From contig JAFDBA010000189.1 in assembly GCA_019313505.1 (NCBI GenBank), positions 1-5,383 of the forward strand: a DNA stretch of 5,383 nt, given 5' to 3'. The position numbers and the translations under genes were made by a program. Position 1 is the first letter of the stretch; each line of letters begins with the position of its first letter. The notes below the pieces were generated by a model that was given only the letters and a program-made list of their open reading frames with translations, was not told where the DNA came from and did no database searches. Positions 1 to 4,507 of this stretch are shown in pieces. Source of the DNA: Deltaproteobacteria bacterium. Lineage in GTDB: Bacteria; Desulfobacterota; Desulfobacteria; Desulfobacterales; UBA11574.

Positions 1-129
1 TCCATAAATGGTCTTTTTGCTTGCCCAGTTAAATCCGTATTTAATATTTAACCGGGGCCCAATCTCTGCGTTATGTTCAAAAAATAATCCTCGGAATATT
101 AAACATATGCCTGCGGTTATTTTTTTCAT
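1..129 (-). CDS. Possible 5' end of a divergent gene, running off the left edge
   Basis: On the minus strand an ATG at 129-127 opens a frame with no stop through to base 1 (43 codons). It begins MKKITAGICLIFRGLFF, a basic N-terminus followed by a hydrophobic stretch, loosely like a signal peptide or membrane anchor; the rest (AEIGPRLNIKYGFNWASKK) is polar. A weak AAGG lies only three bases before the ATG. I recognise no family. In AT-rich DNA an open frame of this length can occur by chance. It would also leave under 50 bases for the promoter of the neighbouring plus-strand gene at 176. It is listed because a truncated real gene cannot be excluded. Confidence 0.2.
   Translation of the reverse strand, partial: MKKITAGICLIFRGLFFEHNAEIGPRLNIKYGFNWASKKTIYG
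17..45 (+). promoter_or_regulatory. Weak sigma-70-like promoter overlapping a small palindrome
   Basis: TTGCTT (17-22) and TTTAAT (40-45) are separated by 17 bases, giving a weak -35 and a fair -10 match on the plus strand. A 6-bp-arm palindrome, TTAAAT-CCGT-ATTTAA (29-44), overlaps the -10 and could be an operator. It would drive the small gene at 176. AT-rich sequence gives such matches easily, and the call conflicts with the possible minus-strand ORF over the same bases. Confidence 0.2.
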
Positions 130-135
130 ATGCCT
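104..135. repeat. Two direct copies of CATATGCCT, 23 bp apart
   Basis: CATATGCCT occurs at 104-112 and again at 127-135, in the region upstream of the 176 gene. The 23-bp period is close to two helical turns, so the pair could be a binding site. On the minus strand the second copy supplies the AGGCATATG around the possible divergent start codon. No regulator is recognised. Confidence 0.3.
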
Positions 136-175
136 TGATCTTGAACAAAAATCCTCATTTATGAAAGGATACTAG

Positions 176-433
176 GTGCAAATCATGCAAGATAAAAACT
201 ACTTAAATGCCTCACCTGTGGCAATAGGCAAAGTATCAATTAACACCGAAAAACAATGTATTGAAAATGATTTCCTCGATATCACAGCCCTGATTAGAAG
301 CATTCAGCGTGTTGAAGGAAACTTTGATTGTTTCCGCAGGGCAAAGGAATATTGTGACCAATCAGACTGTTACTGGCGACCATACTGCCTGGGAAAAATC
401 CTCATCCCTCAGGAGTTCCCACCATCAAAATGA
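176..433 (+). CDS. Small cysteine-cluster protein of unknown function
   Basis: This 85-aa soluble protein has no signal peptide or membrane segment. The GTG at 176 is preferred because AAAGGA (164-169) lies six bases upstream; the in-frame ATG at 185 is 15 bases from that site and would give an 82-aa product. The conserved-looking core is residues 36-72: an acidic/hydrophobic helix, then VEGNFDCF and a Cys array C52-X7-C60-X4-C65-X5-C71 with Trp67 and Arg68 between the last two cysteines. The spacing suggests a metal (Zn or Fe-S) or redox-active thiol site. From memory, short proteins with an 'EGN-DCF ... CDQ-DC-WR-YC' core occur in Desulfobacterota, with no function I can name. The last 14 or so residues and the stop codon lie within a dispersed repeat (391-461), so the C-terminus may be repeat-derived. 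The STAS-like gene starts 107 bases downstream and may be co-transcribed. Confidence 0.72.
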   Translation: MQIMQDKNYLNASPVAIGKVSINTEKQCIENDFLDITALIRSIQRVEGNFDCFRRAKEYCDQSDCYWRPYCLGKILIPQEFPPSK

Positions 434-461
434 AGCCCCTCCTCTATGGACAGAATGAATT
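391..461. repeat. Dispersed repeat, copy 1, over the 3' end of the Cys-cluster gene
   Basis: Bases 420-461 align without gaps to 4292-4333 at 35 of 42 positions, with perfect blocks CACCATCAAAAT and CCTCTATGGACA. Weaker similarity, needing a small gap, extends left to GGGA at 391, matching 4263. The copy contains the last codons and the TGA (431-433) of the 176 gene, then 28 bases of intergenic DNA. It could be a mobile or palindromic element that replaced the gene's original end, or both sites could descend from one duplicated locus. Confidence 0.6.
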
Positions 462-502
462 ATTCTCTGATAAATAAATAATAACAAGAATAACACTTGA
501 TG

Positions 503-522
503 ACTTATTACGAAACCGTCAA
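503..522. repeat. Solo arm of the palindromic intergenic repeat
   Basis: ACTTATTACGAAACCGTCAA matches the right arm of the larger element at 4452-4471 at 18 of 20 positions. It is preceded by TTGATG (498-503), which resembles the outer end of the left arm, so this may be an internally deleted element. It ends just before the AAAGGAG ribosome binding site of the 541 gene. Confidence 0.5.
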
Positions 523-540
523 ATTTAAAGGAGATATGAA

Positions 541-813
541 ATGGCAGCAAATTTTCAAATTTTATCTTATAAAACCAGAGACAGTCTTCATCTGAAACTG
601 AATGGTGATTTTGATGGAACTTCGGCATATGAATTAATCAATACTATCAAAGATAATGGAACCAATTTTTACCAAATCTTTATCGATACGAGTAATCTTA
701 GGACCATTTATGCATTTGGCAGGAATGTATTGCAAAAGAACTTTGGCGATTTAGAGAAACTCAGCAACCTAATTTTTATCGGAGAAAATGAGCGCTACTT
801 AGCACATAATTAG
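541..813 (+). CDS. STAS-like single-domain protein
   Basis: This 90-aa cytoplasmic protein starts at an ATG with a clear AAAGGAG (527-533) seven bases upstream. The pattern fits a STAS/anti-anti-sigma fold: beta strand LHLKLNG (residues 16-22), DFDGTSAYELINTIK as strand-loop-helix (23-37), strand FYQIFIDTS (43-51), then NLRTIYAFGRNVLQK (52-66), a helix, and a final strand LIFIGE (77-82). In SpoIIAA-type proteins the phosphorylated Ser follows the Asp strand in a DSSG-like motif. Here that loop reads TIYAFG and lacks Ser, so switching by Ser phosphorylation is doubtful and the protein may be a binding or scaffold module. From memory, small stand-alone proteins with 'GDFDG-SA-ELI ... IDT--L-TIY-FG' occur in Desulfobacterota. 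The assignment rests on pattern reading. No anti-sigma kinase gene is adjacent. It may share a transcript with the Cys-cluster gene 107 bases upstream. Confidence 0.78.
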   Translation: MAANFQILSYKTRDSLHLKLNGDFDGTSAYELINTIKDNGTNFYQIFIDTSNLRTIYAFGRNVLQKNFGDLEKLSNLIFIGENERYLAHN

Positions 814-1020
814 AAGCAAGTGTGCTGATGGGTGTGGCGGGTTAGGGATCGTTTTCTCCAACAGACCCTCGAGACCTTGTACTAATTCCTTGCATCATCT
901 ATCTTCCCACCGGAATGGCAAACAATTCCGACAGCCTGAATGTGAGAGCGGGATGATATATTCTGTTCTCCATAAACATTATGGCATTGAAAAAAATATT
1001 TGATTTCAGTACGGGATAAC

Positions 1021-1080
1021 TCCCTATATCTTTAGGATATTTTCCTATACAAATAAGTCCTTTATCCTATAGACTTATTT
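1021..1080. promoter_or_regulatory. Operator-like array: three phased CCTATA motifs and an inverted repeat
   Basis: CCTATA occurs at 1023-1028, 1044-1049 and 1066-1071, with start-to-start spacings of 21 and 22 bp, about two helical turns each, so all three would face the same side of the DNA. The middle copy is part of an inverted repeat TAGGA-TATTT-TCCTA (1033-1047). The third lies in the loop of a perfect 9-bp inverted repeat, AAATAAGTC (1051-1059) and GACTTATTT (1072-1080). The array sits just upstream of the candidate kinase promoter, where an activator would bind. The binding protein is unknown; the response regulator encoded downstream is one candidate. Confidence 0.4.
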
Positions 1081-1105
1081 TTATAAATCTGTAATAAATA
1101 TTTTA

Positions 1106-1132
1106 TTGTAAAACTATATTCTTATCTATAAT
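1106..1132 (+). promoter_or_regulatory. Candidate promoter of the kinase operon
   Basis: A perfect TATAAT (1127-1132) is preceded by TTGTAA (1106-1111), a 4-of-6 match to the -35 consensus, with a short 15-base spacer. Transcription would start near 1139 and give a leader of about 190 bases containing the hairpin at 1245-1299. The short spacer suits an activator-dependent promoter, consistent with the motif array just upstream. The surrounding AT-rich DNA makes a chance match possible. Confidence 0.35.
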
Positions 1133-1235
1133 ATTTATGATTAAACGAAAATTAAAAGCACGATTCAAAATGATATATAACCTGTTAGAATAAAATAAAA
1201 AAATCATAACAGCCAAATTCAGGGGGTAACCCTAT

Positions 1236-1346
1236 GTGATAGATAAAGGCTCATATACAGTATATAAACTGTGTCAAAGTATGGGCCTTTTCGTTTTTTC
1301 TCTGTTGGGGAATTATTTATGGAATTATTATGAGCAAACGACTTAG
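1236..1346 (+). CDS. Possible 36-aa hydrophobic leader peptide overlapping the kinase start
   Basis: A GTG at 1236 follows AGGGGGT (1221-1227) at a normal ribosome-binding distance and opens 36 codons to a TAG at 1344-1346, overlapping the first 17 bases of the kinase gene. The product has a polar start (MIDKGSYTVYK), a hydrophobic core (GLFVFSLLGNYLW, about residues 17-29) and a polar tail, like a one-pass small membrane protein. Much of the core is encoded by the T-rich tract of the terminator-like hairpin, so the hydrophobicity may be a by-product of the RNA signal. The overlap would allow translational coupling to the kinase. An ATG-TGA start-stop (1234-1239) in another frame overlaps the GTG. 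Confidence 0.28.
   Translation: MIDKGSYTVYKLCQSMGLFVFSLLGNYLWNYYEQTT
1245..1299 (+). terminator. Strong terminator-like hairpin 30 bases before the kinase gene
   Basis: AAAGGCTCATA (1245-1255) pairs over all 11 positions, with one G-U, with TATGGGCCTTT (1280-1290). The interior contains a second stem, ACAGT (1257-1261) with ACTGT (1268-1272), around a six-base loop. TTTTCGTTTTTT follows at 1288-1299. This is the layout of a Rho-independent terminator on the plus strand. The nearest upstream stop codon of a confident gene is more than 430 bases away and a candidate promoter lies between, so it may act as an attenuator of the kinase operon rather than an ordinary gene-end terminator. I could not match the leader to a known riboswitch class. 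Confidence 0.62.
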
Positions 1347-3573
1347 GAAAGGCGAATTGGAAGCCACCCAACAGACAGTAAAGTTTTTCGAGACGCTACT
1401 GGGTGCCTCTGCCGACGGTATCGTGATTACGGACTCGACGCATACTATTATCGTAGTCAATGAGACCTTCTGCACTTTCTTTGGACGGCAGTGGCGGGAT
1501 GTCGTTGAGACCAGTATGTTCATCTGGCTTGAACAACTCGATGCCAATGCTTTGAACCGTTGGTATGAACTGGAAAAGAGGGTTCGCCTCCAAGATTTTT
1601 GCCGTAATGCTAAGTTTGGGATGACAACAAAGGACAAAGTGAGCCATTTCAGTGTCAATGCTTCTCTCCTTGAACGAGTTGCGGATGAGGAGCCGGGTGT
1701 TATCATCAGCATCTGGCACGACGTTACAGAATATAAGCAGGCGGAGGAGGCACTGAGAGAAAGCGCAGAGAAATACCAAACCCTTCTGGAAATTACATCG
1801 GAAGGATGCTGGCTAATAAATCCTGAACTCGAAACTATCGAAGTCAACGAGTCCCTTTGCAAAATGCTTGGATACAGTCAAGATGAGATGCTTGGCAAAA
1901 CACCTTTTGACTTCGCAGATGATGAGAACCAAAAGATTTTTATTGAACAAACCTCAAAAATATCAGGTACAGAGCATCGCAGTTATGAAATCACCCTGAA
2001 AAAAAAGAACGGTGAAGATCTGCACACATATTTTAATGCCACAACAATCAGGGATGAATCGGGCCAGGTACAGGGCTCCTTTGCATTTGTTACGGATATT
2101 ACCGAAAGAAAGCAAGCGAAGGAGGCACTGGGAAAGAGCGAAGAGCAGTATCGCAACATTTTTAAAAATATGCAGGATGTTTATTATGAAGTAAGCCTTG
2201 ATGGAATAATTTTAGAAGCCAGCCCCTCGATAGAGGATGTTTCGCTCTACAAAAGGGAAGAGATCATAGGAAAATCATTATCCGATATATACGTTGATCC
2301 GAAAAATAGAGATGAATTTCTAAAAAAGCTTCTGAAAAACAGGAAAGTCACGGGCCATGAAATTATTTTACAAGATAAAGACGGCTCTCAAAGCTATTGT
2401 TCGATAACTGCAAAGCTTGTAAGTGATAAACATGGAGAGCCTGTCAAAATTATCGGCTCGCTGCATAATATCAACGAGCGAAAACGGATGGAGGAATCGC
2501 TCCGGGAGCGTGAGGAAACGATGAAAGCAATTCTCGCTGCTTCTCCGGTTGGGATCTGCTTGGTACGGAACCGCATTATAGATTGGACCAACCAAGCCAT
2601 GTACCGCATCTGGCGCTACAAAGAAGGTTCCCTGTTAGGGAAGAACACCCAAGTGCTCTATCCGGATCTTGAAGAGTACGATCGTGTCGGTCACCAGTTT
2701 TACTCTGAAATTGAGCAAAAGGGAATCGGACAAGTGGAGACCCGGTGGGTTACCAGGGATGGCACGGAAATTCACTGTTATCTCCAAGGATGCCCTCTCG
2801 ATCCGTCTGATATCTCCAAAGGTGTTATCGTGGGTGCGATGGATATTACCGGTCGCAAGCAGGCCGAAGATCTCGTCCGCAACCTCTCTCAACTGCTGAT
2901 GAAGGCGCAGGAAACTGAGCGTCAGAGGATTTCTCGTGACCTGCACGACCATGTGGCGCAAGAGCTTTCGGCTGTAAAAATCGGCTTTGAAACACTTTTT
3001 GATCATCAGCCTGCGATACCTGTTGAGATCAGGCGAAGAGTTTCTGAAATGTCAAGAACACTTCAAGAATCCATAAAAGCAGTTCGGGATGTCTCATATG
3101 ATTTACGTCCCCCGGCTCTTGATGAAATGGGGCTTGTAGAGACGCTTGTTCAGTATTGCAATGATTTTTCTGAAAGCAATGGAATAAATGTTGATTTCCA
3201 TTCCGCCGGCATGAAGAATTTAAAGCTGGATTTTGACACCGAAATCAACCTGTATCGTTTGATTCAAGAAAGTCTTACCAACATCAAAAATCACGCTGAC
3301 GCTAACCATGTGACCATCAGACTGGTTACGGCTTACCCTAACATTATCCTTCGTATAGAAGATAATGGTAAAGGGTTTGATGTTCAGAAACGATTGGCAG
3401 CCCTATCAGAAGAGAAACGAATGGGAATTCGTAGCATGGAGCAAAGGGCCAAACTGCTTCAAGGTGAAATGGAAATTCAGTCAAAACTCATGCAGGGCAC
3501 AAAGATCTTTATCACGGTTCCATATAAGGACAAAAATAGTGGCTCAAAAGAAAACCATATTGATAATAGATGA
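1330..3573 (+). CDS. Soluble hybrid-free sensor histidine kinase, four PAS domains, NarL type
   Basis: This 747-aa kinase autophosphorylates and should pass phosphate to the response regulator encoded next. No membrane segment is visible, so it senses an intracellular signal. Domains in order: PAS1 about 17-137, PAS2 146-262, PAS3 273-386, PAS4 393-511, joined by short charged helical linkers of the 'ERKQAEEAL' kind; HisKA_3 about 529-598; HATPase about 637-732. The H-box RDLHDHVAQEL places the phosphoacceptor at His539. The N-box has Asn651 (ESLTNIKNHA), the D/G1 box is EDNGKGF (Asp678), the G2 region is GIRSMEQRA (699-707), and the end motif is GTKIFITVP. No haem, flavin or Cys signature is obvious in the PAS domains, so the ligand is unknown. 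The ATG at 1330 fits the domain start but has a weak SD; a better GGGG (1307-1310) serves an ATG at 1319 that encodes only MELL and ends in an ATGA overlap with this start. Base composition changes sharply between PAS domains. Confidence 0.95.
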   Translation: MSKRLRKGELEATQQTVKFFETLLGASADGIVITDSTHTIIVVNETFCTFFGRQWRDVVETSMFIWLEQLDANALNRWYELEKRVRLQDFCRNAKFGMTTKDKVSHFSVNASLLERVADEEPGVIISIWHDVTEYKQAEEALRESAEKYQTLLEITSEGCWLINPELETIEVNESLCKMLGYSQDEMLGKTPFDFADDENQKIFIEQTSKISGTEHRSYEITLKKKNGEDLHTYFNATTIRDESGQVQGSFAFVTDITERKQAKEALGKSEEQYRNIFKNMQDVYYEVSLDGIILEASPSIEDVSLYKREEIIGKSLSDIYVDPKNRDEFLKKLLKNRKVTGHEIILQDKDGSQSYCSITAKLVSDKHGEPVKIIGSLHNINERKRMEESLREREETMKAILAASPVGICLVRNRIIDWTNQAMYRIWRYKEGSLLGKNTQVLYPDLEEYDRVGHQFYSEIEQKGIGQVETRWVTRDGTEIHCYLQGCPLDPSDISKGVIVGAMDITGRKQAEDLVRNLSQLLMKAQETERQRISRDLHDHVAQELSAVKIGFETLFDHQPAIPVEIRRRVSEMSRTLQESIKAVRDVSYDLRPPALDEMGLVETLVQYCNDFSESNGINVDFHSAGMKNLKLDFDTEINLYRLIQESLTNIKNHADANHVTIRLVTAYPNIILRIEDNGKGFDVQKRLAALSEEKRMGIRSMEQRAKLLQGEMEIQSKLMQGTKIFITVPYKDKNSGSKENHIDNR

Positions 3574-4216
3574 CCATCCCCTTTTCAGAGAAGGCCTCAA
3601 AGCGATCATCGGACGTAATGTTAGGTTTAAGGTGGTCGGTGAGGCTGGAAACGGTGGTGAAGGGCTTCAAATGGCAAGAAAGCTCAAGCCCGATCTGGCG
3701 CTGGTTGATATGTCTTTGCCGGATCAAAGCGGCATTCAACTCACCCGCGAACTTAAGAATGTAGTGCCGAAAACACGTATCATGATTATCACCATGCATT
3801 CCCAAGTGGATTATATTGTCAAGGCATTTCAGGCCGGAGCAAAAGGATATGTGGTCAAGGAATCGGCCTCTGATAGGCTTTTACAGGGGATAGATACTGT
3901 CTTGAAAGGAGAGTATTTCATGGACAGTTCCGTCTCCCATAAGGTGATTGAAAAACTTATGCAATTCCCGGAAAAGGAAGCGAAGATAACGGATGCTACC
4001 TATGAAACTCTGACCTCCCGAGAGCAAGAGATCATGGTGTTGCTGGCCCAGGGCCTTTCCACCAAACAGATCGCGGAAAAGCTTTTCATCAGCCCCAAAA
4101 CTGTCGAGAACCACAGATCAAATATCTTACGCAAGCTTAATATCCACAGCACCCTGGAGCTGGTTCGATATGCCGCAAGGTTAGGAATTATCGACGTGGA
4201 CCTGTGGAAAGGATAA
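3539..4216 (+). CDS. NarL/FixJ-family DNA-binding response regulator
   Basis: This is a 225-aa transcription regulator partnered with the upstream kinase. I chose the GTG at 3539: AAGGA (3526-3530) lies eight bases upstream and the receiver domain starts immediately (AQKKTILIIDDHP). The open frame extends 58 codons further left, but that part is out-of-frame kinase sequence. Receiver domain, residues 5-122: acidic pair Asp11-Asp12, phosphoacceptor Asp57 (ALVDMSLPD), switch Thr85 (IMIITMH) and Lys107 (GYVVKES), all intact. The LuxR-type HTH is about 157-215 (LTSREQEIM ... STKQIAEKLFISPKTVENH), with the recognition helix near 185-200. Length is typical of the family. The first 35 bases lie inside the kinase gene, so the two are co-transcribed and probably translationally coupled. 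No clear intrinsic terminator follows. Targets are unknown; the phased CCTATA array upstream of the kinase is a candidate for autoregulation. Confidence 0.95.
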   Translation: MAQKKTILIIDDHPLFREGLKAIIGRNVRFKVVGEAGNGGEGLQMARKLKPDLALVDMSLPDQSGIQLTRELKNVVPKTRIMIITMHSQVDYIVKAFQAGAKGYVVKESASDRLLQGIDTVLKGEYFMDSSVSHKVIEKLMQFPEKEAKITDATYETLTSREQEIMVLLAQGLSTKQIAEKLFISPKTVENHRSNILRKLNIHSTLELVRYAARLGIIDVDLWKG

Positions 4217-4262
4217 ACCTGTCTACAAATATCTATTTTATCAGTTTTTCTCCCGATTGCGC

Positions 4263-4333
4263 GGGATAAAATCCCACTCCATAGGGGTTGGCACCATCAA
4301 AATAAAGAATTGCCTCTATGGACAAAATGAATT
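4263..4333. repeat. Dispersed repeat, copy 2, with internal inverted repeat
   Basis: Bases 4292-4333 match copy 1 (420-461) at 35 of 42 positions, with gapped similarity back to 4263. This copy also contains an inverted repeat, TCCATAGGGG (4278-4287) and CCTCTATGGA (4313-4322), with 9 of 10 pairs and one G-U. Copy 1 keeps only the right arm. The reading frame that ends copy 1 (the 176 gene tail) is broken here by TAA and TAG codons, so this is not an intact second gene end. Confidence 0.58.
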
Positions 4334-4374
4334 GTATTTTGGTATGGATATGATGTTACAGAAGTTCCTCAACC

Positions 4375-4471
4375 TTGATGGCGTCGTAAAAAGTCCCATC
4401 TACTGCGTTGTATATGAACCTTTTTACTTAGCCATCTATAGTTGAATTTGAACTTTTTACGAAACCGGCAA
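4375..4471. repeat. Palindromic intergenic repeat element
   Basis: The left arm (4375-4396, core TCGTAAAAAGT at 4384-4394) and the right arm (4450-4471, core ACTTTTTACGA at 4452-4462) are inverted copies matching at 17 of 22 positions, with the 11-bp core perfect. The 53-base interior has no coding sense. From memory, similar 'GGCGTCGTAAAAAGTC ... GACTTTTTACGA' palindromes recur between genes in Desulfobacterota genomes, as a REP- or MITE-like family. A solo right arm lies at 503-522 in this window. It carries no transposase. Confidence 0.6.
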
Positions 4472-4507
4472 CACCTGCCTTTCCTAAGAACAACCTGTTT
4501 TTGCCAT

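Larger units (their letters stand above)
814..1235. other. Long intergenic region before the signalling operon
   Basis: No convincing gene is visible on either strand. The left part (814-960) is less AT-rich and carries a perfect 6-bp inverted repeat, CGGAAT (911-916) with ATTCCG (925-930). It has no T tract, so I do not call it a terminator. The right part becomes very AT-rich from about 1000 and carries the phased CCTATA motifs, an AT-rich inverted repeat and a TATAAT box, all listed separately. No obvious intrinsic terminator follows the 541 gene. Confidence 0.6.
4217..4507. other. Repeat-filled intergenic region
   Basis: Between the regulator stop and the synthase start I see no gene. 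The region holds two overlapping small stems: TCCCG (4251-4255) with CGGGA (4262-4266), and GGGAT (4263-4267) with ATCCC (4271-4275). It also holds the second dispersed-repeat copy and the palindromic element, listed separately. None of the stems is followed by a plus-strand T tract, so an intrinsic terminator is not supported. No clear promoter for the synthase gene stands out. Confidence 0.6.

Noticed and set aside
147..405. Repeated AAAAATCCTCAT (147-158 and 394-405)
   Set aside because: It is a single 12-bp match, one copy inside a coding region, with no flanking similarity; probably chance in AT-rich DNA.
425..628. 67-codon minus-strand frame
   Set aside because: It is made of the complement of the repeats and of the start of the STAS-like gene, which has a strong SD and a coherent domain pattern on the plus strand.
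1200..1310. Known riboswitch (cyclic-di-GMP, fluoride, ZTP and similar) in the kinase leader
   Set aside because: I compared the leader with the consensus motifs I remember and found no match. Only the terminator hairpin is supported.
1317..1862. 181-codon open frame on the minus strand
   Set aside because: It lies fully antisense to the PAS1-PAS2 part of the kinase, whose protein sequence is unmistakable. The antisense product has no recognisable domain and is Ser-rich, as expected of a shadow frame.
2635..3006. 123-codon minus-strand frame
   Set aside because: It is antisense to PAS4 and the H-box of the kinase, where the plus-strand protein is clearly conserved.
3365..3538. 58-codon N-terminal extension of the response regulator
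   Set aside because: This stretch is the kinase HATPase read in another frame; the receiver domain begins right after the GTG at 3539, which has its own SD.
4251..4275. Intrinsic terminator for the response regulator gene
   Set aside because: The two short stems are mutually exclusive and no T tract follows them on the plus strand.
4285..4310. Sigma-54 promoter at TTGGCAC
   Set aside because: TGGCAC is present at 4289-4294, but the required TTGC-type -12 element is missing at the right distance and the motif lies inside the repeat.
4257..4445. 62-codon open frame after the regulator gene
   Set aside because: It has a TTG start and lies entirely across the two intergenic repeats. The translation comes from repeat DNA and has no coding signature.
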